From: Epiperipatus broadwayi
Taxonomy: Eukaryota > Onychophora > Udeonychophora > Euonychophora > Peripatidae
Direction: 5' to 3'
NCBI GenBank assembly: GCA_028023455.1
Contig: JAQFVV010000280.1
Location: 671,001 to 735,000 of the forward strand
Length of the DNA: 64,000 bases
Shown: positions 35,331-47,599 of the stretch, piece after piece
Layout of the letters: every line of letters starts with the position of its first letter
Numbering within the stretch: the first letter of the stretch is position 1
Translations under genes and position numbers: made by a program
Notes under the pieces: model-generated
Database searches by the model: none
Told to the model about the DNA's origin: nothing
The model's input: only the letters and a program-made list of their open reading frames with translations

Positions 35331-37560
35331 ATATATATATATATTATATTTTTATAAGCTAAATCCTGGCATTGCATTAATATAGCTGTACTCTTAAATA
35401 GTTTATCAGTTCAGTGATTACATATTATTACCCCGTATTAATCAGTATTTACATATTTAATATTTGATTGTTTATATATATTAAAATGAAATTAACTTTA
35501 TCTATGAAGTTTTATTATTAGCTGTATTGATTGAGATTTTATTTACATCTGTATGCATGTTGATGTTCTATCTTTATTAAGATTATTTGACAGATTGGCT
35601 ATCCATATAAGACTCAGAAAATGAAAATGTGATTAGTCACTTTGTGTTTACACATAAGCTAAATTAGACAATAGAGGGCAGGGTTTTATTACCACCAATG
35701 TTTTAGATAGTTTATTGATTTTATATTTACCTTAATGCAAATCTGGACTTTTCAAGGTTCCCCTCCCCTAGTTTTTTTTTTACTATTGATTTTAAATTAA
35801 ATAATTAATTATGACTGTTATTGTTATATATAATTTAGGATAAATTATTGTATCCCTCTTTATACGAAGTTCTTACTAATTTGTTTTAGTTTTTTTCTTA
35901 TTTATGGAACAGTAAAATTTTCTCTTTTATCATTATCTATATATTCAGGAAGCCAAAATATTTACGTGTTTTAATTTTTCCCAATTCTGTATGTCACACA
36001 CAAAAAAGCATCAATTTAAAAATCTCATTAATTTTTTTACACATTTGTCCTCTATTAGAATTTGTCTTTTTCATTAAAGTGATAGTACGTAAGCAGATTT
36101 AAGAATTTTCCTCAGTTTCATTACTTTGCATGAATTAGAAATATTTAGATAATGTGTTTAAATCAAAATCTCTGACTTTCTTCTGATCAAACTTTCAGGT
36201 CGTATTAGTTTTTCCATTTGCCAAGGATCAATCCTTGGAACATCATATGTTAAATGCTCTTGTGAAAGTTTTATATATTGTTTTTTTTTGGGATTAAAAT
36301 CTTATTTAACTAATGGAATGTATTAACATTCCTCTTTAATTTGAATGCCTTGAGGATGAATCTTTTTATATGTCTTTAGTGCCTCTTTTTTACAAACTAT
36401 TTATGCTTTTCCAAATATATGCATGACGTTAGTATAGAATACAATGTTTTAAGTAGTATTTTTCGCCTCTCTTCTTCAGGTGTTGTTGACCTAAATGGGA
36501 ATTAAACAGGTAATTTTTACATTTATGAATAGTGAATTTAAGTTAATGCTCAAACCACAGAATAGCCTAATTTGTTTTGGGTGTCATCTTAAGTTCATTT
36601 TCATGAAGTCTAATAGTTAACAGTTTAATCCTCATGCAAATCTCTGTCATTAGTCAGATGAGAAATACCAAAGAAGATAGTAATATTAGTGAAATATGTT
36701 TGATGCTGATTTGCATATTAAATTAAACACAAATACTAAAATCACTTTATATAAAGAGAAAATCATGAAAATATTAACTGTAATTTTGATGCAAATGCGA
36801 AATATACATTTGATACATATGTTCCAAAATGCATTCAATTGTACATTATTAAATTTTCTGTTTACTGAGTATGTTATTAATGAACCATGCCTCTTTTTAT
36901 TCTATGCTTCCTGCATATTATTATTATTAATAATTAAATGTATTTGGGAAAATATAAATAAAGTTAGAATTTTACTAAAAATGTTTAACAATTCAATTAG
37001 ATAGAGGAAGTTGTCCAACATATAACTACAAATAAATTGTACAATCACAAATCTTCAAACAATTATTATATTTTAATTTGATACATTTGGTACATTAGAC
37101 AGCTTTTCTTTAATGGAATCTGACTAAACATCCATTGTAAATTTTGTTGTAATAGTATATTGCAATATAGTAATGTTAATTTATTTTGCAATAAGTTCTT
37201 AAGTTTATTCTAACAATTAACTTATTCTTGGTTTTATGATTTTTTATTGCTAATAAAATTCTGATATTCTTGTTCTATTGAAATCTGTGATTATTAAATG
37301 TACTATATACTTTCTTTGGGTTTATTTGAACTCTATAAATCATATTCCTTTTCACAAAATAACCATGTTTGGTTGCTTTTAATGTTACTATATATCAATC
37401 CAAGTTTATTCATAATATCTAAATTGCAGTTATAGTTTTAATTTATTCTTCAAAATTCTAATATTGTTTGTTTTTTAGCTTTTGATTTGAACTGTTTTCA
37501 TTTATTATTATTATTGAAATGTTACTATTTTTACTGCTACAAATTTATATATATGTATTG
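35331..37560. other. RALGAPA intron sequence, nothing further seen
   Basis: AT-rich sequence. An ORF at 36696-37004 has no recognisable domain and no exon-like borders supporting it. Confidence 0.45.
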
Positions 37561-37696
37561 TTAATATTTAAATACATGTATATTATCTATACTAAACTTC
37601 ATGCAATTGGAAGGACTTGAACTCAAACTTTCAAACTTCTTACAGCTATTTACTTCAACTGTTATACATGACCACATACATGTGAAAAAGATAAAT

Positions 37697-37751
37697 GATC
37701 TCCAATATATGTATTTTGTGCTAAATGAGCAGTTATCAGTTGATTCAGATT
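37697..37751 (-). ncRNA. Decayed hammerhead ribozyme, family 1
   Basis: Same layout as the other family-1 sites, but the core reads CTGATAA instead of CTGATGA and GAAA reads AAAA. It is predicted inactive. Confidence 0.6.
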
Positions 37752-38171
37752 ACCATCTCCCACACATATACACAATCAGTGCTCAGTTGATATTAAGATA
37801 GCAAACCCTCAAACTTTAATGAACAAGCTTCAATTCTTTCCATCCTCCAACTCTCCAGCTTTCCATATCATTGAAAGTCCGAGGATGGAGCACTCAAAGC
37901 CCTTTTTGACGCCAATATTATTATCATACCCCCATGTTGATTTTAAGTCACTGACCCCTCACATATAGGACCTTAATATGCCCATTTAAATATACATAAG
38001 AGGGATGGGCAGAATATTAGTCTGAATATGTAATATTCAAATACATGTATATTATCTATATTAAACTTCATGTAATTAGGACTTTAACTTAGACTTTCAA
38101 GCTCCTTACAGCTACTTATTCAATCTTATACAACCGATACACATGACCATTTAAATGTGAAAAAGGTAAAT

Positions 38172-38226
38172 GATCTCCAATATATGTATTTCATGCTGAA
38201 CCAGCACTCATCAATTGGTCCAGATC
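38172..38226 (-). ncRNA. Hammerhead ribozyme, family 1, one core change
   Basis: Stem I (GATCT..CCAA/TTGG.AGATC) and GAAA are intact and stem II is well formed (GTGCT/AGCAT). The first core base is T (TTGATGA instead of CTGATGA), which should abolish or greatly reduce cleavage. Confidence 0.65.
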
Positions 38227-38296
38227 ACCATTTCTCATATATATATACAATCAGTGCTCAGTTGATATTAAGATAGGAAATCCTCAAACTTTAGTG

Positions 38297-38348
38297 GACC
38301 ACCAACTGATGAGTGTTGGTTCAGGCTGTAATACAGTTATTGGAGATC
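38297..38348 (+). ncRNA. Decayed hammerhead ribozyme, family 1
   Basis: CTGATGA at 38306-38312 is intact, but GAAA reads GTAA and stem II is disturbed (GTGTT/GGCTG). The 5' strand of stem I is cut by the head-to-head junction. It is predicted inactive. Confidence 0.6.
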
Positions 38349-38771
38349 ATTTATCTTTTTCACATATATATGGCCATGTGTATCGTTGTATAAGTTGGAG
38401 TAAACAGCTGTAGGGAGCTTGAAAGTCTGAGTTCAAGCTTTTCTAATCACATGAAGTTTAGTATAGGTAATATACATATATTTAAATATTACATACTCAG
38501 CCTGTATTCTGCTGATCCCACTTCTATACGTTTAAATGTACATATTAAGATCCTATATGTGAGGGGTCAGAGTGACTTAAAAATCATCATAGGTATAACA
38601 AATAATATTAGCATCAAAAAGGGCTTTGAGTATTCCATCCTTAGATTTACAATGATATGGATGGCTGGAGAGTTGGAGGATGTAAAGGATTGAAGCTTGT
38701 CTATTAAAGTTAGAGGATATGCTATCTTAATTTCAACCGAGTACTGATTGTAGATATGTATGGGAAATGGT

Positions 38772-38826
38772 GATCTGAACCAACTGATGAGTGCTGGTTC
38801 AGCACGAAATATGTAAATTGTAGATC
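38772..38826 (+). ncRNA. Type I hammerhead ribozyme, family 1 (best stem II)
   Basis: The core CTGATGA is at 38784-38790. Stem II is five perfect pairs, GTGCT/AGCAC with loop GGTTC, including the usual first G-C pair. GAAA is 38806-38809, stem III is minimal, and predicted cleavage is after A38817. Stem I pairs GATCT with AGATC and CAA with TTG around an internal loop. Confidence 0.75.
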
Positions 38827-39106
38827 ATTTATCTTTTTCACATGTATGGGGGCATGTGTATTGCTTGTATAAGATGGAATAAATAGCTGTAGGTAGCTTG
38901 AACATCCGAGTTTAAGTCCTTATAATTATATGCATTTTTATTATATAGTAATTTATAAGCACTTTTTTTAAAAATATTGATTTAGTAAAACTTTTTAAAA
39001 CATTTTACTTTTAATTAAAATTATTTTCTAAACTCCTGTTAAATATTTGATGATGTTTCATAACTTTATTTAATTATTTGTTCTTAAATTTATAATTTTT
39101 TTTTAG

Positions 39107-39156
39107 CTCACAAAACACACAAAGAGGAATTAGATGGTCTTCTGTATATATTTGAA
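39107..39156 (+). CDS. RALGAPA1: RALGAPA exon b
   Basis: A 50-bp exon between a T-rich acceptor (TTTTAG) and a perfect GTAAGT donor. Its first two bases complete the alanine codon begun by the previous exon. It encodes AHKTHKEELDGLLYIFE, matching the GHKSQREELDAILFIFE segment of vertebrate RALGAPA1 directly after SLKQK. It ends in phase 0. The agreement of splice signals, phase and collinear homology makes it convincing despite its size. It is far too short to show up as an open reading frame on its own. Confidence 0.88.
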
Positions 39157-41080
39157 GTAAGTTATTTTTTACTTTATTATTATTTTATTATTTAATTATT
39201 GGAGTTTTATTAATACTATTATTAGTTTTTATTTCTAAGAAAAAAAATAAAGATTATATTTTGATCAGAGCTTCATCTTAAAAACAACCAACAATAAAAT
39301 GAAAATACTTTTCATTTACAAATTACAAGAAAATAATAATAATAACAAAAAAAAAATTGTAGTAGTGTTTTTTTTTTTTTTTGAAAAACCAAAATAGGAA
39401 ATACAAATTCATATTTTTTTTTTATTATTTGATTTACTTACTTGTTTACTTTTCAAAAATTAATATTTTTTTTTTATATAAGTATATACAATTATGATAA
39501 ATCTTTAAACATTAAGATTATTTAAAGTAGTGTCTATCATTCTAATATATTTCTGTTCTTTTATTTATTATAGTTTTTATTGTGTACGATGTCATTAAGC
39601 TCTTTTCTGAATATTAAGTAAAAATTAAATAAGAAAATACAGAATTTAGATGGATTCACTAAAATGAAATATCATTTAAAAGTTAATTAACATCAATGTC
39701 ATTATAGACATTAGAAAAATAAAATAAAATTGTAAAGTGTTGTTAGATGTTTTTTTTTACATATTTAATAAAAACATATTCCAATAAGAGAAAAAAAAAA
39801 ATTTATATACCTTTGAAAATGTTTATGCAAGTCTAATTGCAAAGAAATCAAGTCATATGTCACATGACCTAATTTATGCAAGACTAGTATTAAAAATTAA
39901 TGCTTTATAAATTATAGAATTTAATTTCATGATAAAAATTAAAATAAAATATTAAATTTGTATTAGATATTTTATTACAGAATATTTTCTTATCAAGTGC
40001 CAAATTCAAGAGAAACAAAACTTTTTTTTTATAGTAGAAATGAGATTAGTTATATTCCAAATTTTTTCAAATTTAATAAATAATCTATGACAACTCTTTT
40101 AAATATTATGTATTTTCATAGTTATACATTATATAAAAATGCTCATTGGAAAATATTTTTTCTTTAGATCATTGACATTAACTATAAACTATGTCTTTTC
40201 AAATCTGACCTTTTTTTAAATAATTTAGAAAAGTGTAATCTTAGTCTTAGTTTAATCCTTTATGTATTACAGTAATGATTTGATCTTTTGGCATGCAAAT
40301 AAAAATGTATCAGGAAAAAAGTAAAATTTAATGAGAAGCATTAAACAATATTATTAAAAGCTTTAAAATGATTCAAAGGAATGTTATTGTTTTTTGAAGA
40401 ATTAGCAATGAATTTATTGATTATTTTCACTAGTGTGAAGATATTAGAAATGAAGAAACCTTATTTATTATCCACCAGAAGCAGGATAGTCAACAGTTAC
40501 CTTATTGATAATAATGGTTGAATTCAAAAGCTTTCTGAGAAACATTGGGAGGTTGATGGGGAGTGGTGATGATATATTTCAGTGTAGTCAGTTGAATGAA
40601 ATTGGTTTTTATTAAAATATTATTTGATTTCCTATTTATTATACTACCCATATGATAAATAATTAGTGTAATCAGAGATGATTTTTATTTATTTGATAAT
40701 GTTTTATTACAAAAATATAGTATTTACTTTCACATAAAAATTTAAATAATTATGATAAGAAAAATCATAACAATAATTATATAATTTTTCGTAAACTTTT
40801 TATTTAAAATCATTATTGTGAATTAAGGACAATTGAATTATTTAGTCATAAAAAAGTATAATTATTTATCTTTGTGCTGTAATTAATGTGAGCAGAAATA
40901 TAAGTGCAAAATAATATAATTATTTATGAAAAAGTTTTTTTATGTCTATTTTTTTAGATATGAAAGGGTCTTATAATTTTTACATCTTTTTTTTTAAAAA
41001 ATGAACTAAGAATACCCAAGGCATCATCTTCAAGATAAACTATATCCTTAAGTATTTGCTACTGTTCATATTATATACAA
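39157..41080. other. RALGAPA intron sequence, nothing further seen
   Basis: AT-rich intron sequence with many T and A homopolymers. No repeat ends or conserved peptide. Confidence 0.5.
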
Positions 41081-41110
41081 CAGAGGTTGGCAACTTTTTA
41101 GTGGTGATAT
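41081..41110 (+). repeat. Possible hAT-type terminal end
   Basis: CAGAGGTTGGCAACTTTTTA resembles the ends of hAT-type elements and the right end of the element at 60275-61826 in reverse. A partner end might be TAGCCAACCTTC near 41531-41545, but no matching 8-bp duplication was seen. Confidence 0.25.
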
Positions 41111-43020
41111 GCTGAACCTATGCTATAATGTTATTCCATGTGTTGATATGATTCTATTATTATTATTGTATATAATATCAAAATCGGTCCAGTTATAATG
41201 GGCTTCAAAATGATATATTATATACTTTTTAAGCTCATTATAACATGATCTTATATTATTGGTCATTCAATATTTTAAAATATTTATATGTGAAAAGTAT
41301 GTCTTGTGAAATTATATTGCATTTGAAAGACATGCTTAAAATTTCATTTGGCATGGAGAAAATTCATATCGTTGATGCTTAAAAAAATATATAGTTACAA
41401 ATTTGCCAATTAATATACAGTAATTCAGAATAGGCAAAGCATATTTAATTTTCATTGGTTTAATTTAAAAAACTAATTAATGAACTCCAACAAAATAAAG
41501 TATTATATATTTTAAGAGATGGCTTATAGCCAACCTTCACACTTGTCCCAGTTTTTTTTTCACAATGTTTGAATTCAGACCAAGTGGTAAGCAAATAATT
41601 TATTCTACATACTTGCTTATACACATGAAGTATATATGTATATAAACATATATATAAACTAATATGTTTGTCTATTTGTAGAAATTAACTTTTTTTTTCT
41701 TCATTTAATATCATTAACTAAAATAATAATTAATTGACTTTTAGGACAGACATAATCAAAGGTCAAAATTTATATGAGGTCAAAATAGTTGCTAAGTGAT
41801 CGAGTTTGGAATAATGAAGAATAAAATAATAATAATAATAATGTTTTATATATATATTTTTTGATTAAGTTGTAACAATAGGTTTTAACTAGCACGAGAA
41901 AAACAATCTAGCGTTTTCTTCACTTGTTGTCTAATAGCAGAACTGTCAAGATATATATAAAAAAAGTTTTATTTTGTTTTAAAAAAAAAGAAATGTTCAG
42001 CGTTTAAAAAAAAAGAAAACAGTAAGAATATGTATTTTAAATTTTGATGTCGATATTTTAAAATTAACACAAAATTTTTATAATTTGGATAGAAGAAAAT
42101 TGGAAATTTAATCTTAGCTGATTAAGTGACAAACTTCAATATATAATTTAATTTGTTTTACAAGCTTGAATTCGTTATTATGGAAATAATGGAAAGGAAA
42201 TGTGAAACTACTAGAAATTGACTGTTTCTTTAAGCTATTTATATATATATTAAAGCCGCAATAAACAATAGTCAATAATAAAGGAATCATTACAATGTGT
42301 GGGGTAAAAGACCAATACTGTAGGCGTTTCCAAAGTTAGCTTCGATGTCATTATAAGGTTTTCCATCAAAATGGCTATTTTACAAAACGATAAGAGTATA
42401 TCAATCTTTCATGGATTTATGCTATACATTTAGAAGAGGTAATTGGTATGTGTGTGTTTTAAACCAAGTAGCATAAAATCTATAAATATCAACAAAGTTG
42501 ATGAACAAGAACATTATGCATGGAGATTGACATTTAAGTTTATAAACTCTTAACTGTGGATCAAAGTAGATTTGAAAATATGAGAGTTAAAAGGACAATT
42601 ATATATGCATTATAAGATGGTTTAGTGAATCTAAAATAGACTTATAAGAATTGGAGTTTGTTTAGTAATTTACAAATGTTAATTTAATCAAAGATATGAG
42701 TAAGAGAATAATAGCTTAAATTTTTTTTTTTATAAACATTAATTCGTTATAATTTTTATATTTTTTGAACTCATTTTAAAGCATATGGAGATTATTTTGC
42801 ATTGTTGAGTATTATGTAAAAGCCTCAATAAATTATATATAGTATGTACATTACACTATACATTAACATTAGCAGCATAAGTAAAATATCTTTCTATTAT
42901 AAAAGAAATGCATTTTATTATCACTAAGTTTTATTATGCTTCTTTTTATTATCTTTCTTTTATTATTTATATATTTTAATAACAAATGATATTGACTATG
43001 TAATATAAAGTTTAAGAAAA
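41111..43020. other. RALGAPA intron sequence, nothing further seen
   Basis: AT-rich intron sequence. I see no gene or RNA. Confidence 0.45.
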
Positions 43021-43260
43021 CAGAACAGAATTTGTTTGAAAGTAAACTACAAAACTATCAAATATTAGGTAATATAGATAGAATAAAATATTTTACAAAT
43101 AAATGAAAATTCTTTTGAGGTTTGCAATGAATGTAAATATTTAGGTAAGACAATTTTAGTTGAAAAAAAAAAAAAAAGAATCATTAATGCTATGTAGAGA
43201 TCAGAAAGGAAAAAAAGTATATATGAAATTATTTTTGAATGTCTCTTTCTTTATGAAGTG
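43021..43260 (+). pseudogene. Possible LINE RT scrap
   Basis: In one plus frame near 43,100-43,180, the peptide INENSFEVCNECKYLGKTI resembles the LINE RT region after the FADD box (F.VV..FKYLG). The flanking frames are broken and the extent is uncertain. Weak call. Confidence 0.3.
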
Positions 43261-43763
43261 AAAGTATGAGAAGCAACAAAAAAAATCATTGAATTTCTGG
43301 AAAAAGAATTTGCAAAAGAAATACTAATGTTAAAATTAGAAGGAAAATGCGATTGTGGTGGAAGAAGTAAAAAAAGTGATGACTGAAATAATAATAGCTA
43401 TAATGCAAATAGGAAATTACTGTTGGCAAAGAAGTTATTAGATCACCAGAAGAACAATTGAAACAAGCATTAGAAGTTGTAGATATAAAGATGTCATAGA
43501 ACATAATCTTTAAAAGAAAAGAAATTTTTGAAAGATAAGATGTGAAAGATAAACAATAGATATGTTAAAAAAAAATCTCATTTATGTATACATATATTTA
43601 TTTGATAATTAGAATCAGCATTTTGAAATTAGATTACTTAATAATCTGTTTTGTGCTGTTGAAATTAAACAGTGATTATCTAAATACTTTATAGATGTTT
43701 AATATTTTTGTATATTTATTACAATATAAAAAAAAGACTATCAATTGATTTTTTGCGTTTCAG

Positions 43764-43821
43764 AAAATTTTACTTCTCTTGCCTGAACTTATTCATAGAA
43801 GATGGCAGTGCCATAGTATAG
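43764..43821 (+). CDS. RALGAPA1: RALGAPA exon c
   Basis: A 58-bp exon after the acceptor TGCGTTTCAG and before the donor GTAAGA. It encodes KILLLLPELIHRRWQCHSI plus the first base of a glycine codon, matching [20 protein letters not shown] of vertebrate RALGAPA1. It starts in phase 0 directly after exon b and ends in phase 1, and exon d supplies the other two bases of the glycine. The identity is high for such a short stretch, and the RW and HSIG residues are strongly conserved in the family. Confidence 0.9.
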
Positions 43822-44082
43822 GTAAGATTTATCTTTCATGACTTTTTTTTTAATCACTTTTATTTTTTTTAGGGAGGTGTTATTTATTTATTTTCCATGT
43901 GAAGCAATTAATGATACACATACATTGGCTATTTTATTATTACACATTTGTATAATTTCATTTTAAAAAACAAAATAAAGCATAATTTTATTGAATGTAT
44001 AAAATCTTTTTTTTTCCAAATATACTTAAAGCAACCCACTCTATCATACATGTTTGAGACATATGAATAAAGACATGTAAAA

Positions 44083-44147
44083 AAGATAAATGACCCCTAA
44101 GATGCATATCATACTGAATCAGTATTCTTCAATTGACCATTCATAAT
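44083..44147 (-). ncRNA. Relic of family-1 hammerhead repeat
   Basis: AAAAAGATAAATGA, then CATACTGAATCAGTATTC and TTCAATTGACCA, align with the minus-oriented hammerhead at 38160-38226. The core is heavily mutated. This is a third, short and old locus of the family, in the intron between exons c and d. Confidence 0.5.
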
Positions 44148-44149
44148 CT

Positions 44150-45119
44150 TTTAAACATGTCATCATTTGTCTGTAACTGAATTTAAAGTTTATATCTGGC
44201 CTAGGAATAATGATGTGAAAATCTCTAATATTATAAATGATTAACAATAATTATTAATGTATTTATCTGAAGTGGAAGTTGTAAGTGCAGAAAATTTGAT
44301 CCATGTAAATCAAATTGTAAAAATTCTTTTTATAAATTTGATAATTTATTAAAATACAAATTGAAGCATTCCTGTAATGTTTAACTTTTTTTTCTTTTTT
44401 CAAAAATTTATCCTGTAATATGATGTGTATTCTGTCAGCTTTATCAAGAAACAATCCAGATTGTAATTATTGGAGGAAAATTATTAATTTATAAGAGAAT
44501 ATATTTGAGGGAAAAAAAAAATCACTTGGTGTTTCTATTTTATCTTCAAATTAATTATAATGTTTTAAACATTGGTGATTATATTACAAATTTATATATT
44601 CAGTTTACCAAGATTCACAAGTATGTGGCATAAAAAATTGGTGAATAATATGTTAGGATTAATTCAGTGTGTTACATTAAGGTGACTGCAGTTAGAATTC
44701 CAATTTAATAAATCTAATTTTTGTAACATTAAATATTCTGATTTCGAAAAATATAAATATATTATGTAAAATCTGTTGTTTAGCTCATCTCGACACATGA
44801 AAAGTATGCATCTGATTATTAATGGTTATTTTTTTTTGCTTCTTTGTAAAAGATAGTTTTTAAAGATTAATAAATAAATAGAATTAGATGTCAAGATAGT
44901 GAATCTGATGATAAATTTTAATTCTAGGTATGAGGGATCATTTAAATAGTAATATTTTAGTTTATTATGATTGAAATCTTTTTTTTGCTCAAGTGTTCAG
45001 CACAGGTAAATTTATGTAACTTATTATTAATGATTATTTCTTTTTATTGCTTCCGTATGAAAAACTCTATTAGGTAGTCAGAATGGTATATTTTGATCTG
45101 GTTAACTATAAAGTGTAGA
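44150..45119. other. RALGAPA intron sequence, nothing further seen
   Basis: AT-rich. The small ORF at 44263-44454 has no motif. Confidence 0.45.
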
Positions 45120-45960
45120 TACTACCATCTTTATTATTCTGCCTGTCAAAAGATAGAGATCACACATCAAATCAGACCATTTTCTCTACAGTTTCTATTT
45201 TTTGTTTTAATTCTCTTCTTATGATCATCAGTCAACTTCCTTTTTTTTTTTTACTCTATCTCTTTTATTTTTATTAACTATAATTTTTTCCAAACATTTT
45301 TCATAATATTTATTTTTCATCTTGCATTATTAATTATATCTCTCTCACTTAACTTTTCATTCTTCAAATTCGTGTTGCTAAAATGTCCAATCTTTTTTCT
45401 TTTTATTATCTATGTTTGCTTTATATAAAGTTATCCTCCCAGCAAAATATTTACCACACATTTTTTTTTTTTCATTGACTTTAGAATAACCATCTACTTT
45501 TATTTAAAGACTGTTAACCAATATTTTTATCATTATTTTTTCTTATCACTACTTTCATCATCAGTTAATCACCGTTTCAAATATTTAAAATCATTAGTCC
45601 ACTTTATAACTTTCTTTCCAATATTTACTTTTTTATCATTTTTTATCTGACTAACATTTATTGTTTTAATTTTACTTTCATTTATTTTTATTCCAAAATT
45701 TTTGTTTTATCAGTCCAATCTGATACAAAGAAGCTTTTTATTCCCAGTGTTAATTTTATACTTATTAAAATAGTGCTCATTTTACAACTAATCTAAATAT
45801 ATATTAAGCACATCATAAGGTAGGCAACAACACAACTTTTTATCACACTATATATCTATCTTTTGTATATTCTTATCATTTATATACAAATTGTATAATA
45901 TATGCTTTTTTTTAAAAATCTATATTCAATTCATTCTCTCAAATGCTTTGAATAGTGCAA
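45120..45960 (-). pseudogene. Degenerate LINE RT fragment
   Basis: Minus-strand translation gives collinear scraps of a non-LTR RT: KAFERMN at ~45.95 kb (KAFDRV-type motif), LYINDK..KIDI.CDKK at ~45.86 kb (LY.NTK..VKIDG.C type), then INESKIKTINVS and KVIKWTNDFKYLKR.LTDDE at 45.55-45.68 kb (the DFKYLGS.LTDD motif after FADD), and TDDHKKRIKTKNR-like near 45.2 kb. Stops and poly-T slips are frequent. It appears to be a different LINE lineage from the one at 5.3-8.7 kb. Confidence 0.6.
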
Positions 45961-47480
45961 ATGTGTATGTTAGCTATAATTGGGAAGCTTTTTAAAAAGA
46001 AAACAGGTATCTTTTTTTTTATCCAATAACTGATGAATAATAAAATATCAGAGAGAAAAAAAAGAACATATCTCTGAAACTTTCCATTGTTAATGACAAA
46101 CCAGAAATGCTTTTCAATGCTCTTCCAAGATAAGAATAATAATTAGATTAGGAAAGATATTTAATTCTATAAATATTTTTACCTATTTTTCTGTATTAAT
46201 TGTAATAAATTAATATGTACTGAGAGAGATGATAGAAAGAGAAAGGTTAAAGAGGCATGGATTATAGCCAAAGACAAGTACATATTAAATAAAAAAGAAG
46301 CTAGTATCCCTCTATCCAAAAAAATGACCTCTCTAACAGTTTTTATATAAATTTGAATATAAAAAAAATTTGAATGTAAAAAAACCCCACCTAATTCCAT
46401 TTTATGAAAATCCAACAAACAATAAACAAATACAGATAATATTAGATTTTAACTAAATTAATTCATAAAGCTATGATTATTATAATGAAAGTATCGAAAG
46501 AACTAAGCTAGAATAAAAATATTTAAACCAATGAAAGATATTTAATTAAAAAGTATTAGAAACCCAGAAACATCCTAATTTTTGTTCATTAACGTGATGA
46601 ACTGTAAATTCATAGACTATTTGTTTGTATGACAGAAATGGCATTGATTTAATTAATTTCATTTCCATATTACTAGCAAATCATTGATTTAATTAATTTC
46701 ATTTCCATACTATTAGCAAATCTATCTGGTTATTGCTTACTTAGTATTGCCAGTAGAGTTGATACAGAGAGGATAAATAAATATTTTAAATAGTATAAAG
46801 TTTATTGTATTAGGAAAGATTTCAAATCAGCTGAGATTGAAAGATCGCAAATATGTGTATCAATGTGCTTTGATAATAAAATACTTAGAGATGCCATAGC
46901 TAGAATTTTAATACATATATCCTTTTTTATCTTAGATTTTAAAGTTTTAAAGATGTGTTTAACTTTCCAAATAAGCTACTAGATAATGCTTTTTGACTAA
47001 AACAGATCATCAGATAGGATGTTTTCTTGTTGATAGCCTGAATCATTGGATTGTGATCAATTCAATAAATCAGAAAATATTTGTTTTATATCTAAGTTCA
47101 TAATCTGCTTCAAAATCTTATCAAATGAACTTCCAACTTCAATACATTTTCAATTTTGATCATTACAACATATCAAAACAAATCTTATTTGTGAATTGAA
47201 AATGCTAGTAGTTAGATTTTGATTATTCAGACATAGAGCAAGACTTTTTTTATTTTAAATAATTAATAATATTCATAATCTTTGACTGGAGCAAAGTATT
47301 ATAAAAAAAATAATTCAATGAACAAGAAGATTTTGCTACTTAGATAAAAAAGATATCTATTTAAACAAAATCTTTTATATTTTATTGATCATATTTTTTT
47401 AATTATTTTTTTATTTGGTTTAGATTACGAGTGAATAGAAGGAGTATTAGATCGAGTTGTTTAATTGATAAACATCAGTG
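45961..47480. other. Intron sequence; 40-bp tandem duplication at 46641-46720
   Basis: AT-rich intron. CATTGATTTAATTAATTTCA and its continuation to TAGCAAA occur twice in tandem (46643-46680 and 46682-46720) with two differences. Nothing else was recognised; the minus ORF at 46179-46418 looks like chance. Confidence 0.5.
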
Positions 47481-47599
47481 TATTTTCCAACCTTTTGAAT
47501 AAATTGAACTTGTATATTTTGTTTCAAAGCAAATTTTTTTTTATAGGAAATAAAATATAAATAATATTTTTTTCTTCAAATATTTATCGAAAAAGTTAT

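Larger units (their letters stand above)
37562..38935. mobile_element. Retrozyme-like hammerhead repeat array 2 (RALGAPA intron)
   Basis: The array has two minus-oriented copies (37562 to about 38297) followed head-to-head by two plus-oriented copies (about 38297-38935) of a 475-478-bp unit. The unit is the same family as at 6581-7485: shared body motifs include GCTTTGAGTATTCCAT, GGATTGAAGCTTGTCTATTAAAG and the hammerhead. The hammerhead sites are 37697-37751 (-), 38172-38226 (-), 38297-38348 (+) and 38772-38826 (+). Only the last has an intact core; the others carry core mutations. No ORF is present. The copies are more diverged than in array 1, so this array is probably older. Confidence 0.75.

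Noticed and set aside
36696-37004. 102-aa ORF in a RALGAPA intron
   Set aside because: Composition is that of AT-rich intron; no homology is recognisable and RALGAPA homology continues in frame without it.
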